From Haemonchus contortus (lineage: Eukaryota > Nematoda > Chromadorea > Rhabditida > Trichostrongylidae), in contig LS997563.1 in the NCBI GenBank assembly GCA_000469685.2, positions 16,766,757-16,830,756 on the forward strand: a stretch of 64,000 bases of DNA, in the 5' to 3' direction. A program made the translations under genes and the position numbers. This document shows, one piece after another, positions 10,352 to 20,452 of the stretch (the first letter of the stretch is position 1; the number at the start of each line of letters is the position of its first letter). The notes under the pieces are model-generated. The model was not told the DNA's origin and ran no database searches. It was given only the letters and a program-made list of their open reading frames with translations.

Positions 10352-12393
10352 GCCATGCATTTAACGTCAAATTCGCAGCTAGCATTACTTTCTCTCCGGT
10401 TAACCCTGATTCACATTAAAGTCCAAAATGCATACTTGTACTGTTTGCAAAAGTAGCGATTGGGGACATAGCCCGATAGCTCAAAGCATGATTTGTTTGA
10501 GGTACTGATTTCTGAAGCAGATCCCAAGCATTTGAGTTACGGAGGGTCGCTTGTCATGTCGCCCTAGCGCATCTGACTAAGAAGAAATGGTGAGAATGGA
10601 GACATCATGTAAAAAAGTCATTATAATTCACTAATTATATTGCTGTGTTATCCAGTTCCAATATTTTCGCTTAACGTGTTTTCCGACTCTACTAAAGTTC
10701 ATAGCCGTTAAGGGTAGAAAGGGCAAGTCTTACGAGGAGAATGTTTCCAAAGTATACATATTTGTACAGCCTTTCTCCAGAGCAGCGAGGTGCAGCTGAA
10801 GTACCTTATTCTTGCCAATAAATAAGGGAGCAGCAGAAGAAGTTCGTCACATTAGCAATGTTGTTCATCTTCGCAGTGCTGTCCTCCGTCGTAGCATTTG
10901 TCGCTGCACAAGGTGAGTGTCGTAGTAGCCATACAACCCCAAACTGCTCAATAACTCCTAATATCTTTCAATATTACCACGAACTGCTTCTCCAGTGAAA
11001 TCAGGTAAATCTTTTAAGGCGAGAGTAGCCCGCTACCGGCTGATGCTAAGGAGGCTCTTCAGTATATCAATGGAGTCAATAACGAAAATATCGTTAGAAG
11101 TTTTTGTAATATTAAGTGGCTAGCTTGATGTTTCTATGTAATCTTACATACAGTTGTGGGACAAATCTTTGGAGGAGAACGCACGAAAGTGGGTAGATAC
11201 ACCGAATATTGTGGCGGTTGACGTGGCGATCAAAGGAAAGAGGTATGTCGTTGCTTACTTCTCTAATATCAGCTTCTCATTGCCTTAAGACTGCATTGTA
11301 TTTATTCAGGTGCTTCAAGAAGACAGATACAAGGTCGTGGTTCGAGAAGGTGGTAGCAGGTTTTCAATATCAAATCAATGACCATTATGATGAAGTGAGC
11401 AAAATTTTAAGTGTTATTCTGGCACCTCCGTGAACGGCTCCTCATAAATCTCGCCTAAACTATTGCATGACGAAATTGGTTTCTCGAACTCTCCCTGGAG
11501 ATTTCGTATAAACTTCCTTAGACTAAGTAGAGGCCTATTCGCTCCTTCAGAATTTGGAAGTCTCATAGCGATTCGTAAATATCCGTTTTCAAACGTTTTC
11601 ACAGTTCTATTGAAATCCAAGACATACAGGCACGAAATTTGAAGAAGGGCCCTTGAAGCTCTGTAGATACTTCCGAACCGCTCGATACCCGGTAGCAGCT
11701 TCCGGACAGTGTTAGCTTGTTACATTGGAGAGTCCGAAAAGCGGATTCCTGCTTTGATTTGGACTTGCTTCCTTCCAGAATCTACCTAAAGAGCGATGTT
11801 TTCAAAATGTTGTTGTTGTTCGATTTTTCTTTCAAGAAACGCTTCTGTACAACCACACTTTGTGTTATTTTGTCTTTTTTTGTCCGTTACTTTGTCTTTT
11901 CTTTTTTGTCCCTTAGCATGGAACAACCACTGATTTGAATATGTTAAGATCGGACCCCTTGGAAGAGCACCACACTTCGGATGCAGCGGCGTTCTCAACG
12001 CACAGTTAACGAACTTCGATTGCGTGACTATTGTTTGCCTCTACAGAAAGGAGTGAACTACTTACGCGATGAACTTTTGAATGAAGTATCGGCATCATAT
12101 GAAGATGCAATTATATCCCAATAATTTGAGAGAGATGAAATATTCTTATATATATATATATATTATATAAGTAGTCACGCTGTGGGTTACACATCAAGAT
12201 TCTTTCATAGTTCGACTTTATGATAGGAAATGGATACGGCCACTGTTAGTGAGTTGGTTAGGAAGAAGCCGCATACTGATTGAACGATGACGAAAACAAA
12301 CGGAAAATAGTCAACATCTTGCATAATACTACCCAACATTTATGCAGGCCCACCTAGCCGTGGACGTTCTTTAGAAAGATATGATTTTCCTGT
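10352..12393. repeat. Right arm of large inverted duplication
   Basis: Reverse-complement copy of 6504-8632. Its inner edge continues to about 10326, matching 8772-8802. It carries the plus-strand copy of the secreted-protein gene. The 3' third of the arm holds open frames that mirror those at 6907-7566 but show no splice structure, so I treat them as noncoding. Confidence 0.9.
10858..11433 (+). CDS. Small secreted protein, right copy (possibly CAP-related)
   Basis: Plus-strand twin of the gene at 7547-8122, with exons 10858-10912, 11019-11092, 11154-11242 and 11310-11433. The start is the ATG opening the signal peptide; an AT-rich AATAAATAAGG stretch lies about 30 bases upstream and is the same in both arms. 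The acceptors are TTTTAAG (exon 2), CATACAG (exon 3) and TTATTCAG (exon 4). The exon 2 donor is ambiguous in the same way in both copies, so either the weak GTTAGA donor is real or both copies share one lesion inherited from before duplication. The two genes are transcribed away from each other across a 2.7-kb interval between start codons. Confidence 0.6.
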
Positions 12394-12560
12394 TTCCTGG
12401 ACAGTTCAACTGTGCAGCTTGATTTGATACAATTGACCTCGATTCGCTGCTATGCCAGGAAAAATCCTTCGTCCGAGAGACTTTCGTAAGCAGATGGAAG
12501 AGGCTTAAGGTTCATAAAAACGATGCAGGGAGGCTAGCCATTCACAAAATGTAAGAATTG
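12394..12560. repeat. Outer piece of the right palindrome arm
   Basis: Reverse-complement match to 4830-4985, more diverged than the inner arm. It directly continues the right arm without the 1.5-kb segment present on the left. Confidence 0.75.
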
Positions 12561-14169
12561 AAGGAGCCAAAAATCTACGTCAAAATCCGAAAAGCCCCAA
12601 GGAGACTTAGAAAAGCAGCCACTCCAACAGCCATTTCTCGGTCGAGTGCCCCAGACTACCGGTTTTGGAGATAGATTGCATATGCCGCTTGTAATTCACA
12701 TGAAGAGCAAATAAAAGAGTATAACCCCCCCCAAACCTTCCGAGATCTAAAGGTTTTTCACTCTGTGTTCTCCTCCACTAAAAATATGATTCCTTTGGCT
12801 ATGAGCACCATGCCAAACTGCGCTAAAAGAAGCAGTCGGCTACCAGCGTTTCCAGCCTGGAGTCGAGAGAAACATTATTAGGTGCTACTTTGGAAATAAG
12901 TAGAATCCGTAAAAGATACAATACGATAATTGGGGTAACCTAGGAAGGGAGAACTTCGCCATTGATGAATTTTTGTTGGACAAAATACTTGAACAGCAGC
13001 ATTTCCCAGCACACACCATTCAGCATGGATGAGGGTACTCCTCAATGTGAACCGCATCGCGCTCTTTGCACCCGATCGCGCGCTACGAAGGGAAAGGTTT
13101 GAATCCCCAGTGGAAGGTATGGAAGTCGGCACGGAACCACTGTCGCATGCCGTCGGAATTTGGCGAAAAGTACCGCCATCTCCAGCATGCCAATCAAGTG
13201 GATACTACCAATATCGCGACTTTCCTTCAAACGCTAATCTGAAACTACTCTATGTGTCTCGAACGTCTGCGTATTACCTGAGTTCCCAAAAATGCTCCAG
13301 AGTATGTACCATGGAAAAAAAACTACGCAAATAGAACTTGATGAAATAGCGATGAAATCAACAAGTGAAATTATATGTGTACAGAACTAGATCGCTGAGC
13401 TTTAACCTCTCTCTCTTAACCATGTCAGTCCACATTCCGAATGTAATCAATTATGTCTTGGTTTCTTATTTGTCTGCTACTCCCATGGAGAAGAATTCAC
13501 ATTATTAAACAATCCGGAAGTAGTACGTAGTAGTAGTACAAAGTCCATCCATTTTCATTCGCTTCCTGAATGTTGTACAGTAATTGTAACTTTTCAGCAA
13601 ATGCTGGTTTGCTGTTATAGCCGCCTCATACAGGCATGAATGAATGCGTCGTATATCAACACTGCTGCTTCTTTATGCCCTCTTCCAAACCTTTTGACGA
13701 AAGTCCTAAAAATGGGAACTCGCGGACCTGGATTGACTGACAGAAATAGAAGGAGGATCGAAATAGGAAATGAAAATTCGACAGCACTCAATATGCATCG
13801 ACCTTATTGAAATACCTCACAACAACAACGAAACCCTTTTGAACCCAGGAAAACGGATAACTGGACAGCATCTGAAGGCAAGATTCACAAATACAACCAA
13901 TCAACGATACTGATTGTCCTTGCGAGAATATCGTAGATGGCACGGTTGTGATTAAATGCAAAAGCCACTGTTCTGAATGGCACTAGCGAATTGATGAGGA
14001 CGTTTTTCAGTATTGACGGAATAGCCCTGAAGAGCACTTAGAAATATAAACGTAGGTCCCATCGGATCCTATTTTCCAGCCACTAAAGTCAAAAAACAGT
14101 CGTGAAGAGAAGTTGCAATGAACCGCGACCATGTAATACAGTAGATTGGCAAGAAGGTTCCTCGACAGG
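12561..14169. other. Intergenic, no gene recognised
   Basis: Both strands carry frames of about 60-100 codons around 12878-13334 that overlap each other and have no family resemblance or splice context. No element ends were seen. Confidence 0.4.
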
Positions 14170-15000
14170 AAATTCGAAACACCGAAAATCCTTACTATAT
14201 AAGACGCGCCCGCGTCTGTCTGTCTCCCTGCCTGTCACAAAATTCAATATGACCTGAAGAAACATCTGGGGAGGCCGGATCAAATTTGGGAAGGGTTAAG
14301 CTTAAGGAAGGTACAGCGGAGAACTTGTGAGCCCATTTGGACGGGGCACGCACTGGGCAGTACTTCCCACATGAGCTCATAACTCAATTCAACGAAAGCG
14401 TGGAGGACAGAGAAAAATAGAAACGAATGAGCAATGCCTTATGCGTACTGGGCGTGCACTAACCCAGCGAAGTTCTGCCCACGATGGGCGGGGCGTGTAG
14501 AAATGGACGCTTTCTAAAAATATGCGTAACTCTCTCAGAAACGTTCTGAAGCACGGGAAAAAAGTGGTTAGAACGAATGTGGTCCAATTTTCGAACTGGG
14601 CTTGCACTAAGGGGGCGGGGCTGTGATTAAAAATTCAACACTCTGCTCAGGAATGTTCGAGAATGCCGGAAAAAAGTTTCAGAGGTTATAGAAGGAATGA
14701 GTTAGATTCTAGGAAAAATGGAGCATGTAGTGAGTGGAAGGGGCTAAGATAAAAACTCATAACTTCGGTGAAAGCTTCCTAAAATGTAGAAAGAAAAGTA
14801 ATTAGAGATCATGTGGGGAATGCAATCGACTCCTCGAATTGGGCGGAATCTGCATCGAGGTTGACGGGGCTAAGAAGAAAAATCCATACCCTCGTATAAA
14901 TACGTTCTGGAAAGCTAGAGTTTATAGGAGAAATGTGGTCAAACCCTCGAAGTGAGCAGAGCTTTCACTAAGTGGGCGGGGTTTAGTTAAATAAAATAAA
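14170..15000 (+). repeat. Diverged tandem repeat, unit about 120 bp
   Basis: After a GACGCGCCCGCG-TCTGTCTGTC border near 14201-14224, five diverged units follow. Each ends in a GGGCGGGGCT-like block (near 14485, 14610, 14735, 14860 and 14975) and contains a GTTCTGAAGC or GTTCTGGAAAG block and an AAATGTGGTC-like block. A reverse-oriented copy of the same unit with the same border lies at 36590-36860, so this is a dispersed repeat family with internal tandem structure. Confidence 0.75.
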
Positions 15001-16090
15001 GATTCACGACCCATTCTGTACGAATACGTCCTTGACGTTTGAAGATCGCTCCACATATGGAGTAATCTTCATTACTTACTACCTATGAAATCAGTAACAT
15101 GCTTCGAAATGGGCAATGCAATGAGGAAAACATCATAATCTACCTCCAAAAGCCCAGATATCGCGAAAATGGGTGAAGGTCATGGATAGGTCAACGAATC
15201 AGACGGATGAAACTCAGCGGAGCATCTCCGTCTTTTTTGCATAAACTCCTCTTAACCCAACGCAGCCTCTAGCCAGATTTTCGAAGGATGAAGCTCAGAT
15301 GAAGTTTAGAGCAATAAATTCGTCTCTGTGTTACGTGCTCTTTGTTGTGGCGCACGCTTTACTGCCTGGCACCGATCTGGTACTATAGTAAATATCTTGG
15401 AACCATTTTTTCGTACCATTGCTTTGAAGGGATTTCGAAACTTACTGCAAATGGAATGCGATTGTTGATCTACGGTCCAGACGCTTTGTTTATGACGTCC
15501 AACATGAAGGGTAATCAAAGCGTAAGTGTACTTGGTTGTTTTTCGCTCGCCTCATTGGTGACCGGTCATCGCCCGTTGTTCTTTTATGGGATTAAATTAT
15601 GGGGATGAATCGATTCAGGTCATGGTGAACGTCTGGCCAATATTTGGGACATAAAACTGTTATATTATGATTTAGATAGAAGATTGGCACATCACATATA
15701 ATGGTTTTAGATCTAAGTGAAGATGTTGTTCGCGATGTACGCTCAGGCTCTGATAAAAAGCGATGAGTTGACTTTACTCCCATGAATTGCCTTGAGCGTG
15801 GGAACTCGTACACTTGTTTCTCAACCCGTCTAGACTGGGGCTACCATATTACCCTCTGATGGATTTCACCTATAAGTACGGAAAGGACGATGTATTTTTC
15901 CAGAATGGTAGAAATCTCTTTTATCGGTCAACTCCTTGTGATATACACAGCACGAAGCTCCTCAACGCCTATCTCGATCCAGACGCGGATGTTTTGTCGA
16001 CTACGTCATGCTGCTGTCGCTGGCACATGTTAAGGAAGAACCTGTTGTATGAGCTATGTTAATTGAATCACAGAACGAGCTCAAAACATC
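15001..16090. other. Intergenic upstream of the cysteine-rich gene
   Basis: No domain, element end or convincing exon found. Plus-strand frames at 15342-15608 and 15814-16062 end before the promoter and are not supported as exons. Confidence 0.4.
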
Positions 16091-16104
16091 AATACTACTT
16101 ATAC

Positions 16105-16112
16105 TATATAAG
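16105..16112 (+). promoter_or_regulatory. TATA box of the cysteine-rich secreted protein gene
   Basis: TATATAAG lies about 190 bases upstream of the splice acceptor that precedes the ATG. Transcription would start near 16135, leaving a short 5' leader that is removed by cis- or trans-splicing at 16302. Confidence 0.55.
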
Positions 16113-16303
16113 CAGTCCCGTGCTTCCACATCTATACTCTTCCTGTTGAACAATTCCCACTTGCGTTTTACTTGGGCTATTTTATTTCTGACAAGTGTTA
16201 GTAGCTGATCTTCTCATGAAAGGCATTCCCCTTTCGAGGGACATCTTTGTTCGTTCTGATCTTCGATCTTTACCTTTTCAAAGTGATTTCTTTCTCGTTT
16301 AGA

Positions 16304-16898
16304 ATGTCGATGCAAATGATGCTTGCACTGACCTTTATCGCAGTGGTGGTCGATGCTGGTATCATGGGGCAATGTCAATGCGATGCGTATATGAAATGTG
16401 TAGAAACTCATAAACCCGAGATGAACTTCAAAGATTGCATGAAGACGTGCAAGGTAATCCCTTGCTTCTTCCTAAGCCCCAATTGAAGTCTGAAGACTTG
16501 TTCCCTACAATCAGTAGGTTTTATACTCATTTAATATGAATTTCTTCGTTTCAGGGGGTAGTGGGTAACAAGGTACCCACTGAGTACCCAGTTTGTCTGC
16601 ATCAATTCGAGCACGTACTCTCAAATACAATGAAGTGTGTTCACAATGGTGTCGGAACCGGGTAATAGTCCTATTCACTGCTCAGTGGTCCGTGCTGGAT
16701 TGCAAAAGATGTGTTTCAGGTGTACGAGCAATGAGAGTAATGTACTGAGGCGAAGGAATTTCACTGTATTCGAGGAGATCTTCCAGAAAGATTTCAGGGA
16801 AATCGTGGAGAAAGTCGGTAAGTCATTCCTCCCATTCACCTAGAAAACATAATATTGCAAAGAAAAACTGTTGTGACGCCTTTTAAGTGGCTTTCTAG
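16304..16898 (+). CDS. Small secreted protein with eight cysteines
   Basis: Exons 16304-16453, 16555-16661, 16720-16817 and probably 16888-16898, about 121 residues. The acceptor TCGTTTAG sits directly before the ATG, suggesting spliced-leader addition. Residues 1-18 form a signal peptide (MMLALTFIAVVVDA core). The mature chain has cysteines at 24, 26, 32, 45, 49, 64, 78 and 87 and then an acidic/basic helix-like tail rich in F, E and R. Phases agree across all junctions (0, 2, 1). The terminal exon is the least certain: it adds only a few residues after EKV; an alternative acceptor lies at about 16897. I do not recognise the family. An even number of cysteines after a signal peptide suggests a disulfide-stabilised excreted protein. 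Confidence 0.7.
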
Positions 16899-17116
16899 CA
16901 AGTCGGAACTGGTAACTTATCAAACCGCATGTTCTCGTGTCGAGACTTTGAATGGTACGTGAACGAAAAGACAAGGGAGACAGGCAATCTCTTGCGCTAT
17001 ATGTTTTCGGTACTAATCTTGAAATAGTACCGTTTTCTAACGGAAATACATTTCTTTTTGGGATACAGGCGCTAATGGTTAGTCCTGAGGAATCCGAGAT
17101 ACAAGGTTGCTAATTT

Positions 17117-17165
17117 TTGCAAGATAGAGAGCAAGGGTGTCTGCAAGATAGAGAGCAAGGGTGTC
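17117..17165. repeat. Tandem duplication of about 24 bp
   Basis: The unit GCAAGATAGAGAGCAAGG plus GTGTC occurs twice in a row without mismatch, consistent with a recent replication-slippage duplication. Confidence 0.85.
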
Positions 17166-17239
17166 ACTTAAGTTAAGGGTGAACCTGCTCCATCTCGACC
17201 TTCCAATTTAATTACTCTATAACAATCATTGCTTCCTTT

Positions 17240-17440
17240 TTCCATACCACATTTTCGCGACTGAAAGGTGTGAATGACGGTAGCAGAATCTAACACACTG
17301 GATGGACACTCGCCCACCTTCATTCTCTGCGATTGACTACCGTCCGCGTCGGCGCTTTTCCTACCGGCCTCGTCTAGGACCGCAAAACCACTTACTTGAA
17401 CATCGGTTGGCTGCCACATAAGTAGTTGTATAGCAGTTAC
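17240..17440 (+). repeat. SINE body fragment
   Basis: The stretch CATCGGTTGGCTGCCACAT followed by a TTGTATAG block matches the body of the tRNA-derived SINE copies at 30870-31180 and 58061-58345, but the tRNA-like head is missing. Confidence 0.45.
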
Positions 17441-18929
17441 CCATTCAAGATGTCACTATTCTGATTTAAGCGGGACTGATGAATGTCAAAGAAATTTTTC
17501 CTTGACCTCTACCTGCTTTTGAGAGGCAGAGACTGTCACAATGATGCTGTTTCGAGCCTTTATGTTCGGCTTCTCACCTAGACCTGTATGTTGCTGGCAT
17601 CGATAAAATTGCGTAGAGCCTGAAATATGCCCGAGGGACTCGAGAAACGCAATATGAGTCCGGGTCGTCAAACTCGAGACCAAACGGCTTGTTCAAAAAT
17701 CACTGCACTGCATTTGGAATTGTAAACAGTACCGAAAAATAGTCGGTTTCTGAGCATTCTTTCAAAGTGTGCTATCTATGGCAAGTCGGCACTCTCTAGA
17801 TCAGTTCATGGGTATAGGTGCTAGGGGGTGTGGTGCGATTCACGCGCCAGTATAATGAGGTCATCGGGGAAAACGCACCAAAACATCATGCCTACCATCA
17901 TAATGGAAGAAATAAGAACTTATAAGTGAAAAAATGACCAACTGTGCGCGTCTACAGAAGGAATGCCTTTCCTAGAATCAAAAAAACTTGAAGTTATTCT
18001 TATTTTGAACGTTTGGCAAGTAAATTGTTGACCTATGACGTGAATTCTTGATCTCTAACGGGCTTCTTTGCCATAGCAAAGAGATTTGGACTAATTCATG
18101 GTGAAGCCGTGGACTACTGCAAATTTATTTGGTCCATCTCAACAGAATTGTACTGAAGCGATGCTGCGTGCGCGAGAGCTCTAATGGGGTCACGCGTGAA
18201 TCGCGCGTCCCCCGGTGCTAGGTACCAACTCGTTCCGCTTAACCCAAATTTTAAGCCGGCCCTAAGCCTCTTCTCCATAAACTTGTTGAAGGGATTACAG
18301 AAAGTGATAATGGATTATCTTTTGCAAAAAAAGCTGGTGGTATTGATTTTATCTTCTTACATCATCAACCCTGATCTGTACTCTCTGTCAATCTGAATCA
18401 GTTCCTTCCAAGGAACAAGCAAGAAAAGCCTTACCAACTATTCCAATATGGTGTTATGTATATGGGATTATATGGGATGCAGGGATTAAGCAAATAAAAC
18501 TGTTTCTAGAACGGATTCTTTGCAGATGGTGTTTTCACTATTCAGTCGTGCGGGAATGAATTGAGGGCACATGGTACTTACTCGCTCACTAATGAGGGCG
18601 AGTTACAGTTCTTTGTTGCGTAGCAAGCCCATGGTAGGAGCCTTAGGGCTTGGAGATATTTCACAGTTCGTCTCCCGCGCATCTCCCTCTTTCACATATA
18701 TTACAACTTGAATCCAACTTTCCGATGTGATGATTGCTCTTTGGTTGAAACATGTCTTTACAATCGCAAGAGGGAAGTAGAGCCTTTCTTTTTTGGCGAA
18801 TATATAAGTCAGCATGGGGCACAATGAGCTCAAAATGTATTAAATTTACCCAACAATGTTTTTTGTTGTAAAAGGATCAGCGAATCACATCAATACTATT
18901 TGTACTCTTCACAAAGATCAGTGGTTTCT

Positions 18930-19110
18930 ATCGGTATCTGCCTACACCAACCAGGCTTTCCGTCCTTCCAGGATCGGTTATGTCATCGTATGGGGCACGC
19001 ACGTATTCAATATGCCGCTACGATTCTGAATCGAAGTGGAATGCGAGGCGCATCAATCAGACGGGATTGATCAACGCCCCAGACTTAATACTCCCATCCT
19101 TTATTTTCCC
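18930..19110 (+). repeat. SINE body fragment
   Basis: TATTCAATATGCCGCTACGAT and the CAGACGGGATTGATCAACGCC-like tail (each shared in part) match the body and tail of the SINE copies at 47085-47380 and 58061-58345. A possible detached head with a GGTTCGAATC B-box-like motif lies at 19495-19560. Confidence 0.5.
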
Positions 19111-20409
19111 ATCGAAAAACATGGATGCTCTCCTCGAAAAACTCCGACTAGGATTCGTAGAATTTTAAGAAGGGGCAGAACTTTCCAAACCGATTCTTCG
19201 GTCTGCTGTTGAAGTTCTCACGACACGAGGTCCTGCCTTGTTGCGCCATTATTACATTTATAACTGAACTGACAATACAAAGACAATCCACTAGAGCAAG
19301 CAGCTGTGCGTGAAGTCCAGTGGTTTCCTGCTGGCCCACATCCACCACTTCAAAATACACCAATTGGTTCATAGCCGTTTCTTTCTCTGTAGATGGGCTG
19401 GTTCCGGAATCGGCCTCGATGATTCACTGGGCGACAGCCACTGCTTTTTCTCACTGCGTCATTGGAGAAAAACCGCTTTGCACCTTAGGTGCTGAAGGGG
19501 CAAAGACGCGCTATAACATGGTCCGTGGTTCGAATCGCGGATCGGTTCTCGTCTAGGCCGAAATAACTCTTCCATTCCTACGCGGTCGGTTTATGGTTCT
19601 CCAGGAAGTATGTACACGTTCATAGCCATGTAGGCCATTTGGAGGTCGGGTGGAAAAAATGGAACTCTAGAGTGTAGCTAAATGATAACAGGGCTTGAAC
19701 AGAGAAAATTGCGTCTACATCAGTCCTAAAAAACCTAAACAGACAAATCAGCAGAGCAGATTTCGAGGTAGGCTCATTCCCCATGCTTTTAGGTGTCTCC
19801 TTCAACAATTTGACAGAACCGGCCAAGGTTATGAATCGCTGTCTACTAGGCTGCTTCTATCCGGCCCAAAACACTTGCACAATAAAACTGGGGTGAGTTT
19901 CAAGTCTACATGGTCCATTCTACATTGCGTAGTATTCCGATAAATCAACCTTTGTTCATTCTTTTGTACATGCCTGTGTAGATGCGGTTTATTCATGCCA
20001 AACGAACTTCGGCTTGTGGACAACATGGTCAAATGCGCTTTACAGAACGACGTTTCTAAAGGAATAATGATGGAAATAGCAACCTGTTTGAGTGAGTTCC
20101 AATCGGCCGTGTTTTCCATCAACAGAACGAACAACCAGTCCCATTTACCAGAGCTCTATGGGAAGAAACTCTTCTACCGATTTTAATTAGAGCAGCCTTT
20201 TAGGGAGTGTCATGCAGAAACCAAAGGACGATGACGAGGAGGACGATAGAGACGATAAGGCCACGGAGTTCACCGACTAACCACTATTTTCCCTCAGAAG
20301 CGGAAAAGGCCCTACGAAACCTCTCTTCTCAGTTAATCAAGTGATCTCATTTGTATAAAAAATACAGAACACCCTATAATATTTGTTGTATTTATTTGAG
20401 CGATGTTAT

Positions 20410-20420
20410 TTTATTTTATT
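20410..20420 (-). promoter_or_regulatory. Polyadenylation signals of the lipase gene
   Basis: Two overlapping AATAAA hexamers on the minus strand (TTTATT at 20410-20415 and 20415-20420) lie about 35 bases after the lipase stop codon, a usual distance for a nematode 3' end. Confidence 0.7.
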
Positions 20421-20452
20421 AGATAATAAATTAATTATTTGTACATAATAGC

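Larger units (their letters stand above)
16899..20452. other. Intergenic between cysteine-rich gene and lipase 3' end
   Basis: It holds SINE pieces at about 17240-17440, 18930-19110 and 19495-19560, and a short tandem duplication at 17117-17165. The remaining open frames on both strands (for example 19829-20134 minus) have no recognisable domain. Confidence 0.45.

Noticed and set aside
14201..14230. CRISPR-like or regulatory array from repeated TCTGTC units
   Set aside because: It is a short simple repeat at the border of the tandem-repeat family in a eukaryotic genome; no spacers.
19495..19560. tRNA gene suggested by a GGTTCGAATC motif
   Set aside because: No cloverleaf with acceptor and anticodon stems could be formed; the motif belongs to the SINE head.
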